Source: Golubevia sp. BC0850
Taxonomy: Eukaryota; Basidiomycota; Exobasidiomycetes; Golubeviales; Golubeviaceae
DNA: 64,000 nucleotides
Direction: 5' to 3'
NCBI GenBank assembly: GCA_012976225.1
Contig: JAAVVG010000008.1
Location: 620,001-684,000 of the forward strand
Part shown: positions 48,046 through 59,285 of the stretch, piece by piece
Numbering within the stretch: position 1 is the stretch's first letter
How the letters are laid out: each line of letters begins with the position of its first letter
Notes under the pieces: model-generated
Told to the model about the DNA's origin: nothing
Seen by the model: only the letters and a program-made list of their open reading frames with translations
The model's database searches: none
Made by a program: the position numbers and the translations under genes

Positions 48046-49145
48046 TTCTGAGCGGGTGAGTTTTGCTCTTCCCCTCAACTGCCTTGTTCTTTGTCTAACA
48101 AAGCTCAATTTGAAACTGGCACTCGATTCGGTTTTCTGATCTCCTCGCCTGTCTACCCAGACTCTCCCTGCAGGGTTGTCTACCCATCCGTTCTATTTTC
48201 CCCACCCGGACAAGATTGATCTAGATGCTTGCTTTGTGTCTCTTCTTGATCTTTAGAAGAATCGGTCTTTCTTCTCGGCCTCTGCCTCTTTGTTCACTCT
48301 CATCATCCTTCCGATCTCTGTCTACGTATTCAGCTTTCGATGGTACCAGAAAGTCTCTAGTGCCGATACCTCTTACTTTGTGAGATGTTCAACCGTCTTT
48401 TCATTCCAACCTCCAGTCTCTAGCAGCGAACTTATTCGTGATTTCTTGAGGAAGAGATGAATGGAAATCGAAAATCTGACAACCTCCGACAATCTCGTTT
48501 CATCGTTCAAGAAATTACATACATCTAAAATCTGTTCGGATCGGTGCCATAGGTAGGGAGAGAATCTTCCTTATCAATATTCAGTCCATCGACTCCTCTT
48601 TCAATTTCGCCTTCAACCTCCCGATGTTCTTGATCTTCATCCTCGTCTTCCGATTCTCTTTCTCAACTTCCACCTTCTTCAGCTTCTCCAGCTCTCAAAG
48701 CTCTCCCTCTATCTACCAAAGCTCCTGAGCTCAGGTACATAGCGTCAGATTTCGAACTGTACTTCGAGACCTCCTCGCTTCGTATTCCAGTCTCCAACCC
48801 ACTCCAGTCGACTCGAACAATCTCTTCAAGATCGTTCCCGTGGAGGAGCATGTCGAGGTTCTTGAGGTGAAGGAGTTGGTTTGATCACACTTATCCTTAG
48901 TGAGTTCGCTTTTTTCATCCAAATTTGAGCAAATGCTGCCCGGTTGACATGTTTGCTGACGACAACTCCTACATAGCGACTCTCAGATCTTGAAATGCGG
49001 GGTTAAATCTCTTCATCCTTCAAAAAAAGCTTCTCCCCAAGTCGGAAGCAAACCTCAATTCTCTTCATCGGAGTAATTCTCGATCTCGGTTCAACTGAGG
49101 CTTCAATTTCTGGATTCAGTACTTCCTTCAGTTTCTCCAGCTCTA

Positions 49146-49214
49146 ATAAATCTCTTTGCTGATTCCTGTCAATTCACTTAACTTGGGTGCATTCTTAACG
49201 AACTGATCGACTTC
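49146..49214 (-). repeat. Partial tandem duplication, copy A
   Basis: About 70 bp, AATCTCTTTGCTGATTCCTG onward, nearly matching copy B at 49383-49456. On the minus strand both encode EVDQFVK...EL.G.SKEI. Differences are scattered, so the duplication is not fresh. Confidence 0.75.
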
Positions 49215-49382
49215 AGGTGAGTACAAGGGAGTGGAGGTGAAAGAGAGGGACGGAAGGTTCATTCGATTGGTTGCTGTCTTTCATCTTGTTCGAGTCCATA
49301 AGCACTCCTATTGGTCTATGCTATTATATCTATTCAAAAATGAAATACTGAAATACTGATTTGTTCTTTACTTTATCTTTTA

Positions 49383-49456
49383 TTCAATCTCTTTGCTGAC
49401 TCCTATCAATTCACATGACTTGAGTTTGACCTTAACGAATTGATCGACTTCAGCTC
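49383..49456 (-). repeat. Partial tandem duplication, copy B
   Basis: Second copy, AATCTCTTTGCTGACTCCTA onward, about 235 bp from copy A in the same orientation. It forms the 3' end of a 79-codon minus-strand open frame (49380-49619). Confidence 0.75.
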
Positions 49457-49947
49457 CTAGATCCCGAAGATATGTGTTGGAATATGATTCCCGACTCCAA
49501 AATTTTCTCTGAAAGCTGTTAAGATGAACGAAAGCAGAGGAGACGGTCGCTCTTGCGCTCACTAGCGGATGAGATCGACGGGTAGTCCAACCATCCCAAG
49601 TCGCTTCGAAGGACTCCAAGCTCGGAATACTTAAGACAAGTCCTCAGATCCAGATGATGAATAGTTTAATAGCTTATGTCTTTCGAGATTGAAGAGAGTT
49701 CTGACTCCATTCGACGTTCTCACGTTCTCCTCGTGTCGATTCGTGACGTGATCGATATGGCGCAAGCAGACACCATGAATCCCTCCATCTAAATCTCAGA
49801 TCATTCCCACCTGGCTTAAATATCTAGTGCTTTTTTCAAATGAACTCTTGAACCAAATTGAGTTTCTCTCTCCTCTCAATTCTTCGCCCCATCCTCCCTC
49901 GACCTCCCTCCCCTTCCGATCTCGCCCACTCTACCACTTCACCTCAA

Positions 49948-52771
49948 ATGTCAGACATCGCATCTGGTGGACTCCCCTCTCCACCATTATCTCAAGGAGC
50001 TGGATACGGAGTTATCGTTGGACTAGGCGCTCTATTCGCTATCGTGGTAGTTCTGATCTCGAAATCTTTGGTGAAATACGCCAACCTTTCTAAGGATGCG
50101 GAAGAGTTCGCTGTCGCTAAACGATCTTTGGTGAGTCTCAAGCAATGAAATATAGTTGTTCTTCGACCTTGTTGAGCAGATGCTCGAACTACGTCTGTCT
50201 TCGGAAGGAGGGGGAGATGGCAACAGCAACACGGACTCGGTTCTAATCTTCGCATCGTCTCCTCTCACAGGGTACTGGACTTACCGGAGCTGCTGTTGTC
50301 AGTTCTTGGATCTGGTCTGTAACACTATTAAGTTCTTGGTAAGTTTTTCGAGTTTTCAATCGACCTCGTTCTGAGCCAACGCTTATCAATGCCTCGTGCG
50401 CGTCCACACTCTGAAATCCTTTCCAAGTTCAACTGCGTATAATTATGGAGTCGCTGGAGGATTGGCATACGCTGCTAGTAACACAGTTCAGGTGAGTCAA
50501 AACCAATGGATCAAGGAGAAAGAAGGCCAAGAGATGGCAGAAAAGAGCGACCTCCTTTCCCCTCGTTCTCGTCACCTCCTTGAGAGTCTTGTTGCTTAAT
50601 TTTCTTTCCTCCTCGCTCCAACTGCTTCCCTGATATCAGATCTTTTTCTTTGGAAATCTGGCAGTCCAAATCAAGAGAGTGGCTCCGAACCTTCACACTC
50701 ACTTGGAACTCATCAAGATTCGATATGGAGCGTCAGGACATCTCACTCTGATGCTATTCGGTCTAGTAGTCAATATCTTGGTGTGCTCTTCAATTTTAGT
50801 AGGCTCTGCTTCTGCAATCACTTCAATCACAGGAATGAGTGCTTATGCTAGCTTATGGCTTCTTCCGACCTCGGTCGTCGCCTATACTTTAAGAGGGGGA
50901 CTACGTTCAACGATTTTAGCAGACTACCTTCACACTTTTATCATCTTCGTCATCGTGATGGTTTTCTTCTTAAGAACCTTTACAACTTTACCCGAAATTG
51001 GATCTCCAGGAGCTCTTTGGAAGCTGGTCAGACAAGCCGGCATCGAAAATCCAGCTGCTGCTTCTAGTGAGAATTATCAAAACAGTTATTTGACCGGAAA
51101 GTCAGTTGGGGCCATCAAGTTCGCTGTTCTCTCCTTATTGGAGTACAGTGGTGTCGTACTGTCTGACTCTTCTTTCTATCAAAAAGGTATCGCTGCCAGA
51201 CCAGATTCGTGAGTGTTCAAACGAGTCAGCTTTCCGTCAAATGCTCCTGAAAGGAGACAGCCGTGCTCACCACTTTCTCCTATCACTTTTCTTTCCCTTC
51301 ATCACAAACTCCAGCGCCATGAAAGGTTACTTCATTGGAGGCCTGTCGTGGTTTGCTATTCCTTTCTGTCTCGCCACCACTATCGGTTTGGTAGCTCACG
51401 CTCTTCAAACGACATCACCTCGATTCCCTACTTTCCCCAGAGTAATGACCTCCAAAGAAGTCAGCGCGGGACTAGCTTTGCCTTATGCTGCCAACGCCAT
51501 CTTGGGAACTGGAGGATCAGCGGCCGTCTTGATTCTCATGTTCATGTCGACAACCTCGGCAATCTCAGCTCAATTAGTCGCTGTCTCGACGATCGTTGCA
51601 TACGACTTCCACAAGACCTACATTGATCCTCAAGCTACCGAAGAGAAGACTTTGAAGGTCAATCATTTTGCAGTCGTTGGATTCGGAATCTTCATGGCTG
51701 CTTTTGCTTCGATGCTTCACGGCGCAGGAGTAGACCTTGGCTTCCTTTACAACTTCATTGGTAAGTGAGCAGTGTTTAGAGACTATGTCGTTCTTTCTTA
51801 TTGTTGCTGACTGACTCTACTGTTCTTTCTTTCACGTTCTTTTTTCCCTCTCTCTTCTCTTTCTTTCAGGTGTCTTCTCGGGTGGTCCAATCGCTGCTCT
51901 TCTTTACACGTACTTTGGAACTAGACTTCATCCTTTTGCTGTCTTTCCTGGAGTATTCGTTGCTTTCGCAGCTGGTCTAGCTACCTGGCTCGGAGTAGCA
52001 AGCAATAAATTCGGATCGTCTGGTTTGAACGTCACCAACCTTTCTGACCTGGACGTATGCCTCTACGGATGTGCTGCCTCCATCGGTGCTGGAATTCTCA
52101 TAACCACTTCGAGCGTGTGAGTACATCTTTCATGCTCAGGCTCCCTTTCAACTCCTCTTTTTTCCGAAGCGAAAGTAAGGAGGTATAGTGTTGACAAGAT
52201 TGCCTCCTCTTCCCTCAACCACAGGCTCCTCTGGCCACGGAAATTCGATTCAAAAGCCTTTGAAGAAAGTACTCAAACGAACGAAACTAACGAAAAAGTT
52301 GCCGAAAATCAGACTAGAGGTGAGATTCTACCCTTCTTCCCCCTTCTTCTCAGCCTCGAATCCGCCTTCAATCTGACCGCCCCTCTCTCTTCTCTCCTTT
52401 TCCAAACTTTCCTTGTTTTAGCCTACGAAGTCCATCGTCTAACTCAGGCCCTTAAAGTCGGTCTTCCATTAGCTGGCGCCGTTTTCTTAATCCTATTCAT
52501 CATCTTCCCATTCTCCATGTTCAGAGACTACATCTTCACCGAGTCTTTCTTCACCGGCTGGGTTATCGTTTCATTCATCTGGGCGGTATTCGGTTTCGTA
52601 GCTGTCGGCTTATATCCTCTCTACGAAGGACTTCCAGTGTTCAAATTGGTGATCAATGGGCTTAGAGGTTTGAAGTCGGAGACAAAAGAGAGCTCAACTG
52701 CAACAGCTTCAGTCGATCAGTCGTCAGGAGCTAGTACTCCTATTAAAGGCGGAGATCAATCTAGGGTTTGA
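49948..52771 (+). CDS. DUR3: Urea active transporter, sodium:solute symporter family (DUR3 type)
   Basis: Eight exons (49948-50130, 50271-50338, 50428-50491, 50640-51208, 51315-51760, 51870-52116, 52225-52319, 52422-52771) encode 673 residues. Typical blocks: GAGYGVIVGLGALFAIVVV at the first helix, SLGTGLTGAAVVSSWIWS, YGVAGGLAYAASNTVQ, KIRYGASGHLTLMLFGL, LRGGLRSTILADYLHTFIIF, LLEYSGVVLSDSSFYQKGIA, LPYAANAILGTGG and MSTTSAISAQLVAVSTI. About 15 membrane helices are expected. DUR3 imports urea, and in yeast polyamines, with protons across the plasma membrane and is normally induced under nitrogen limitation. The C-terminal tail is Ser/Thr-rich and short. The promoter is squeezed against leucine-rich relics upstream. 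No GATA-site cluster was assessed. Confidence 0.95.
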
Positions 52772-53159
52772 GAGAGTTACTGAAATTCGTACATTAAAGG
52801 GGATCTCTTCATCAATAAAAGTAAATCATGTTTTCGTTTCTGCTTCCATACAATTGTTACTGCTTCTTGTCCCTTTGTTTTATCCCTGAAATATCTTACA
52901 TGTAGACAAAAATAGATCAACAAATTCAACTTCGTCATTACCCAACGAAGAAAAGTGAGAGATCGATTGTGAGAAGACTGAGGTTTCTCGAAATCAGTTT
53001 CAATCTTTCGAGACTGCAGTTCTGCAAGCACGTGTATGTTGCACCATTTGTGTTATACGTTGACCTGGGATTTGGCTTTAAGATCTCTGGGAGATACTAT
53101 CTGTTTAGATCTATTGACTCTTCTATTACTGAAAGGACGAAAAGAAAATACAAATTCTC

Positions 53160-54694
53160 TCACCCCTCCATCAACCCTTTCAACTCTTCCAAAACCACCC
53201 TACATTCCTCATCAATTTCCCTAACAATGTTTTCCGCTTCACCAATTTTGTCCATCAACCCAACCCCCGTTCCAGCCCAAGTAGTGATCCTTTCATCATC
53301 TTTCTCTTCCACTGCTTTCTCGTATCTCTCTTGTCTTTTCTTCATACTTTCCTCATTCCTGACTCCATCGTTTTCGTAATCCAGAACCGTTTGATTTCTG
53401 ATCCCTCTACCATCTACATTTTTAGGCCAACCTAAAGTATTCCTAGCTTCGTCAAAAGCCATAGTTCGAAGAGTTCCATCTCCATCACCTCCTTCTCCAT
53501 CTTTAGAGTCTTTCGGAAGACCCGTAGCCAGTAAGATTTTCTTCTGTTGATCTGTGTAAGTGGCTTCTTTTGAAACTAAGAATCTAGTTCCGAAGAGTCC
53601 TCCTGAAGCTCCTAGAGCTAAGATACTGGCTAGAGATCGTCCGTTTGAGAGACCTCCTGCTCCGAGAAGAGCTGGGGTTCTAGAAGATGGATTCGTCGCC
53701 TTCCATGATGGAATGGCTTTCAGGACTTGTGGGAGGAGGAGATGGAGAGCTGGAGAGGTTGAGAGACCGTGACCTCCGGCTTCATTGCCTGAGAAGACGT
53801 AAGGTAGAAGAGGTTCAGCATAGATGGGACCAAGAGGAATGATTCTCCTACGAAAGCTGAATGCATGCCTTGAATACATATCACAAAGTATCTCCTTCTA
53901 CTTGACCACTTCCCATCCTCTATTCTCCCCTCTTTCAAAGAACTCACCAGTAACGCTCAGAATGTCAGCTCCACAATCTTCAGTTCCTTCCTTAGCCTGT
54001 TTCAAATCTCCCACGCCAATAGCCAATTTCAGTTCCTCTCCCCATTTCATTTTCCCACCTCCATTAATCATAGCCTCTCTTTCTCTTAAGACTTTTGACC
54101 AATTCCTCATTTCATTCTCATCTCCAAACGCCAACCACAAAGACCTAGGTTTGAATCTCAAAGCTGTGTCTATAAGAGCCAGAGCAGGAGAATCAGAATC
54201 CATGTCTTGAGATCCAAGAGAAGGAGGTGGTTTTGAACCGTTTAGCAAAGATAATCTCCATGCTAGAAATCCAATTCCTATTGGCATTCGATTTATTAGA
54301 CCAGGCTTTGTAGGTCCTAAGATTGAAGTTGCTAGATCCAATTCTGATTTGAGCTTTTCAGGTGTTAAGTAACCTGCTCCGATGTAGCCGAATCCTCCAG
54401 CTTTGGACACACGAGCTGGGTGGAGGTAGTGTAGAGGTAGGTAAGGTAGAGGACTCAGATGCTTCAGCAACTTGCTAGCTTTTGATTACAGCTGATTTGG
54501 ATACTTACCAGCCAATTCACCGCCAGAAGCACCAGCCATTGGACCACATACGATAGGTTTGGTCACCTCTGATTAACAAGAAGATTAGGGAGAGGAGAAT
54601 GAGTAAAAGCTCCGAAGCTCATTCTATCATTGTCTCTCGACTCGCCTGGTATTAGCTGTGTCAGCTTAGTTTTCAAACCTGAAGTAGATGCCAT
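53160..54694 (-). CDS. Nitronate monooxygenase family flavoprotein
   Basis: Four exons (54646-54694, 54509-54568, 53948-54415, 53160-53788) encode 401 residues. The TIM-barrel NMO pattern is present: KPIVCGPMAGASGGELAARV, SKAGGFGYIGAGY, a helix with GIGFLAWRL, GADILSVTGNEAGGHG (FMN and active-site His region) and LGAGGLSNGRSLASILALGA. Such enzymes oxidise alkyl nitronates with oxygen, releasing nitrite and a carbonyl, and detoxify propionate-3-nitronate. Intron 1 begins GCGAGT instead of GT; no GT alternative keeps the frame into EVTKPIVCGP. Length is slightly above the family average, with a charged C-terminal extension. No signal peptide; cytosolic or peroxisomal location undecided. It is divergent from the DszC-like gene (399 bp between starts). 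Confidence 0.92.
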
Positions 54695-55093
54695 TTGGAG
54701 GTATAGAGTCTAGAGCGATGGTTCCAGAACTCCAAGTTGTGGAGAGATCATCTCAACTTCTCGACGCTGCTTGACCCCCTTAAACCGCTTTCCCCGCACC
54801 CGACCCCTTGAGAAGTAATCTCGTGATCTCGAACCTTCAGAAATGATCAATGACACCTTACCATTCACAGAAAAGGTGCTATCAACTCAAAACGTTTGAT
54901 TAGAGGACGGCGATTTCGAATAGCACATTACTCGACCTTATCAGTCAATTCCACACCCCAGCAGCACGCCATCCCGATCCTCTTAGACTATCAGAATCTC
55001 GACCTCGCAAGTTTCAAACTACATACATCTACTCTTTCCCTTCCTGTTCAATTCTTCCTTCCCTTTTTCTCACTCACTCTCTCCCTACTCGTC

Positions 55094-56722
55094 ATGTCTA
55101 CTCAACCAAGCACTAACCCTCGCATTCTACCTGATCCAGAATCAGTCAAATATCCAGATTACTCCAATTCTCAACCAGTGACTAGAGAAGATTTCTTTAA
55201 ACGAGCTGATGAGGTTGCGGACTTATTTCATCAAGATGAAGCTGAAAGAGATAGAGGAAATGTAGTTCCCTATAGACAAGTGAGTTCCATTTGTGAAGTA
55301 GGGGTTGAGCGGCGGTGAATGATTTCACTAACTCTCCTCTCTTCTTGTAACAGGTCCAACTCCTCAAAGATTCAGGTCTAGCAACTCTCTTAGGGCCAAA
55401 ATCAGCCGGAGGAGGAGGTCTTAAATGGGCTGAAGCTTATCAAGTTATCAGAAGAGTGGCAAGAGGAGATGGTTCTTTAGCTATGATTTTAGGTTACTCC
55501 TATCTTTGGTATTGGGCTGCTGCTTTAGTCGGAACTGAAGAGCAAAGAACCAGAATTGAAGAATGGTTGACTAAGAAGAAAGCTATAATTGGAGGGGCCG
55601 TTAATCCAAGAGATGATGATTTGAAAGTCAAACCTCATCCTGAAAATAAAGACATTTTGGTCTTTGATGGAAAGAAAACTTTTAGTACTGGAAGTAAGAT
55701 TTCGGATGTTACGATTTTGGAAGGTACCAATGAAAAGGGAGAACACGTCTTCGCTGCTGTTGAATCTAAACAACCAGGTGAGTTTTGGAAGGCGAGGTGA
55801 AGGACAAGCTCGATGGGATTTGGACCCATTCTTCTTTCCCCAACTTCCTTACTTTGTTCATGTCAGGAATTACTTATGGAGATCAATGGGTTGACGTTCT
55901 TGGGATGAGAGCCACTCAAAGTGGTGGAATCTCAATTTCAAACGTCGAAGTCCCATGGAAAGACGCTTTAGGATACGATCCAAAGACGCATGAATTCCAA
56001 CCTTTAGGTCCATACAATACTTTGAATCTTCCAACCATTCAATTGGTCTTCACTGCTTTCTATCTCGGCATTTCGGAAGGTGCTCTCAAAAGAGGTTTGG
56101 AGTATACCAAGAAGAATACAAGGTAAGTCAGAACTTCCCAACAACTGGCTTGTTTTCAGAAGTCTGACTCACCTTTCTCCTTTTCCGTCCTTTTCCCTTT
56201 CCGTCTAACCAGAGGATGGCCATTCCAACCAGCTCCAGTGCAGAATGGTACTGAAGAATTCTACATTCAAGAAACTTACGGACTTCTTCAGGCAAGAATT
56301 TGGGCAACAGCAGCTCAAGTCAATGAAGTCATTGAACTCGCTTCGGAAATCTTACATACAGAACCAAGAGCTAAAATTACTGAAGAGCAACGAGCTGAAT
56401 TTGCCGTTAGAGTCGCAGCTGCAAAGATCAATGCTCAAGATTTCGGTTTGGAAGTCACCAGTAAAGTTTTCGAACTTCAAGGTGCCAGATCTTTGAGTGG
56501 AAAGTATGGTTATGATGTTGCTTGGAGAGATTTGAGGACTCGTGAGTATTCGAAGAAAATTGGCGCAGCTACAAAAGCTATTTACTGATTACTGTCTGAT
56601 GTCTTTCTCCTATTTTCGCAGACTCCCTTCATGATCCAATTGCTCATAAGAGAGCTGAAGTTGGTCGATACTCTCTAAACCCAGGCAAGGAAGGTTGGGC
56701 TACTCCAACTTGGTACACTTAG
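55094..56722 (+). CDS. DszC-like flavin-dependent oxidoreductase (acyl-CoA dehydrogenase fold)
   Basis: Five exons (55094-55279, 55354-55777, 55867-56122, 56213-56541, 56622-56722) encode 431 residues. The pattern fits the acyl-CoA-dehydrogenase-like monooxygenases named after dibenzothiophene desulfurisation enzyme C: RVARGDGSLAMILGYSYLWYW, FDGKKTFSTGSKISD, GDQWVDVLGMRATQSGG, FYLGISEGALKRGLEY, the C-terminal four-helix part with YGLLQARIWATAAQVNE, and finally YGYDVAWRDLRTHSLHDPIA, HKRAEVGRYSLNPG. Bacterial members use reduced FMN and oxygen. Fungal copies are widespread and mostly uncharacterised, so desulfurisation should not be assumed. The glutamate base of true dehydrogenases is not apparent. 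All splice sites are GT-AG. Confidence 0.9.
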
Positions 56723-57201
56723 ATTTGCGTTTGCTGTTTCAAATCAAAGCGATTCGTCGGTTGTGAGAGTTGATCGTTGTAGTTACCATTTACCAAAACG
56801 ACGGATTCGACTTCGTATTTGTTCTACGGCTTTGATCGAGAGCATACAGATGACTATAAGGCTGAATATAGCCTGCGCCAGAACCTGTTTGAACCAAGGC
56901 AGTCTAATCTGAATCCACATCTCCAGAGACAGAGTCAGCGTGACGACGAGTTCTGTCACAAACCAGACTTCTCAGATCTCGACAAAGTGAGATTGAAAGC
57001 GATTCAAATTTCATTCTAAAACAAACTGAAACAAACAACGAGAAACAAGAACGAGACTCAAGACTGGACATAAACGAAAAAACGTAACACCCAGTAATCC
57101 AAAGAAAAAGCAACGACCTTCCCCCCTTTTCCACCCTTCCTCTCACATTTCCCCTTGCACGCGAATCGATGATTCCACCTCATCGCGACTAGGAGCCACT
57201 C
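56723..57201. other. Convergent 3' region
   Basis: About 480 bp between two converging stops. A/T-rich, with an A-rich block near 57020-57110. No gene supported. Confidence 0.4.
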
Positions 57202-57708
57202 CTAGATGACGAACAACAAGTTCATATCAATAGGATGAGAACTACTCATTTGAGGTTTCTGAGAGTATTTCTGAACCAAAGCATCTCTAGTAGCGTTCAA
57301 CAATTGATTATAAGTCAATTGAGGGAATTCATTCATAACCTTTACGAAGGCCCAAGACATAGCTGAGGATCCGAGAGGAGAAGAGAGAAGGAGAGAAATT
57401 TAGAAATCCAATTCTGTGAACGAATCTCTCAAAAGACACTGCCGAAAGGATAACGCACCTCCAGTAGCTTTTCCAGCTTCACTAGCATCAGCACTAGTTT
57501 GACTATCCTTGCAACCAGATAACATGACAACGTCTGCTCCACTTGAACGAGTTTGTTTTGTGATGTCTTCTGCCGAATTCGTATTCTTTGCTGTAGTTAG
57601 AGTAGAAAATAAACCCTTTACCATACCTCCTACATCGCCACTAGGATAGTAGTTGAAAAAAGGAAAAGAAAAGAGAATCAAGAAGAGTGTGAGAGAGAGA
57701 AAGAGAGA

Positions 57709-57777
<69 letters not shown>

Positions 57778-59190
57778 AATGTCAGCTAAAGGTCCGATGT
57801 CTCTCAATCCTCGAGTTTAGAAAGAAATCCCAATTCACCGAGCATAATTCATAGCAGCTCCCATCAAACCCTTCCCAACACCAGCGACGATATTGGGTTC
57901 CTTAATACTACCACTAGTAGAATAAACATAAGGTAAATCCATTGCAGTTCCCGAATGACAAGAATCGAAAAGAGCAGTCAATCTACAACCAATAGGAAGA
58001 GGTCTAACCATGATAGCATGTAATTCATCATCTTCCATTTGACCAGCTCTTTCGAAATCCAAAGGTAAAACCGTTTCGTTATATCCATCAGCTTCATCTC
58101 CTTGAGTTGCTTTTGCTTGACCACCATGACCTGAATAATGAAAGAAAAGAGCATCTCCGGAAGATGCTCCTCTAACCAACCAATGCATTGCTGCAGTCAT
58201 ATTTTGACGAGTTGGTTGAGAACGTGGATCTGAGGATGCATCGGTTAGAACTACCATATCTTCTTCTTTGTATCCAGCTCTTTGCATTATGAAACGTTTC
58301 ATGTTTTCTACATCATTCCAACATCCTCGAAGTTCTGCTCGTGAACCTTTGTAATTAATTCCGATTAGGAGAGCTTTTCTCTTTCCTTTCATACTGGAAT
58401 ATTCGTAGCGTTGATCTTGACGAGGGGAAGGATAGAGGTATGCAGAAGGATGAAATCAGTGGTCGCTCCATCTTCCGACTGGAACCTCACAAGACCGAAT
58501 ATATAATCCTTGCCAGATGTAAAGAGATATACTCTCTTCGAAGAGACATGGATGGGATGTGCATCTGGTAGCAAGCTCTATCTCTCAATCGGAGCTCTCA
58601 ATCCATCAACTCTTCACTTCTCATCCCCCTCTCCTACACACATGCCATTCAATCGTTCAAAACTCACTTCCATTCATGACCTGACCAGTAGGTCTATTCA
58701 TATTGACAGGACCTTGTTGATACATCGGTGGTCCAACATTTCCACCTTGACCTCCATAACTTGTCGGTGGACCTTGCGTTCTCGGAGGACCATAACCCTG
58801 TGGTGGTGCTTGCTGATACTGTTGAGGTGGTGGAGCTCCATACTGAGAAGGAGAGAAGAGTAGAAAAAGTGAGAGATTGTTTACGTATGAGACAGAGCGT
58901 TCTCACAACTCACCTGGTTTCCACCATAGTTCTGCCCGCCATAAGCAGGACCTCCATGAGAACCATACTGAGGATTGGGAGGAGCTCCATATTGACCCGG
59001 TTGATTGTATCCCTGTTTGAGAGATTGTTGAAGGATGAGTTTCCATCTTAACGAGCTGAGCTCTCTTTCTCCAGACTCCACTGCCTCAACTTACACTTGG
59101 AACACCAGGCATTTGCATTGGTGGTCCACCTCCTCCACCACCTTGCTGCTGAGCTTGATAATGATGTCCTTGTCTACCTGGGAATGACAT
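57202..59190 (-). CDS. Metacaspase (type I)
   Basis: Six exons (59095-59190, 58914-59012, 58686-58842, 57839-58415, 57459-57640, 57202-57362) encode 423 residues. The N-terminal 115 residues are Gln/Gly/Pro/Tyr-rich (QGYGPPRTQGPPTSYGGQGG), the prion-like prodomain of type I metacaspases. The p20 domain begins EYSSMKGKRKALLIGINYKG and carries the catalytic dyad: His in FFHYSGHGG (about 213) and Cys in LFDSCHSGTA (about 269). The p10 part contains VVMLSGCKDSQTSAD and ends DMNLLFVI. These are Ca2+-dependent, Arg/Lys-specific cysteine proteases involved in protein quality control and stress-related death. Both active residues are intact. Intron 4 contains a long GA tract. The exon 3-4 junction, across a 270-nt intron, is the least certain. 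Confidence 0.93.
57690..57773 (-). repeat. (GA)n microsatellite in metacaspase intron 4
   Basis: About 84 bp of almost pure GA with two interruptions, reading (CT)n in the transcript. It lies between the GTGAAT donor and the CCTAG acceptor, about 50 nt upstream of the acceptor. Confidence 0.95.
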
Positions 59191-59285
59191 TGCTGTTGTA
59201 GTTGTGCGTTGTGGAGTAAAGGCAGAAAGGTGAATTCAAAAGGCTGTGAATGTTGCGTATAGCCTCCGCCATTCAACCCACCCAA
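59191..59285. promoter_or_regulatory. 95-bp bidirectional promoter, metacaspase/tubulin cofactor E
   Basis: Only 95 bp separate the two start codons, so both promoters and 5' UTRs must fit here or overlap the neighbouring coding sequence. No TATA box is apparent. Confidence 0.75.

Larger units (their letters stand above)
48521..49720 (-). pseudogene. Decayed leucine-rich gene, family unknown
   Basis: Leftward coding-like fragments in changing frames: HHLDLRTCLKYSELGVLRSD near 49660-49600, EVDQFVK...ELIGVSKEI near 49450, a second version EVDQFVKNAPKLSELTGISK near 49200, LEKLKEVLNPEIEASVEP, then HLKNLDMLLHGNDLEEIVRV near 48870. It ends in an acidic segment and the tail LPTYGTDPNRF with a stop at about 48524. 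The Leu spacing (HLKNLDMLLHGNDL) is leucine-rich-repeat-like. Several frame changes and stops separate the pieces. The 3' end is shared with the relic at 2814-2940, so this is a multicopy family. It faces the decayed F-box gene tail to tail; whether the two are related is not clear. Confidence 0.5.

Noticed and set aside
48521-49720. Transposon or retroelement remnant
   Set aside because: No terminal repeats, target duplication, reverse transcriptase, integrase or transposase motif is seen; the pieces look like a leucine-rich host gene family.
57400-57807. Protein with a long Ser-Leu repeat
   Set aside because: It is the metacaspase intron 4 GA tract read as codons together with the next exon; splicing removes it.
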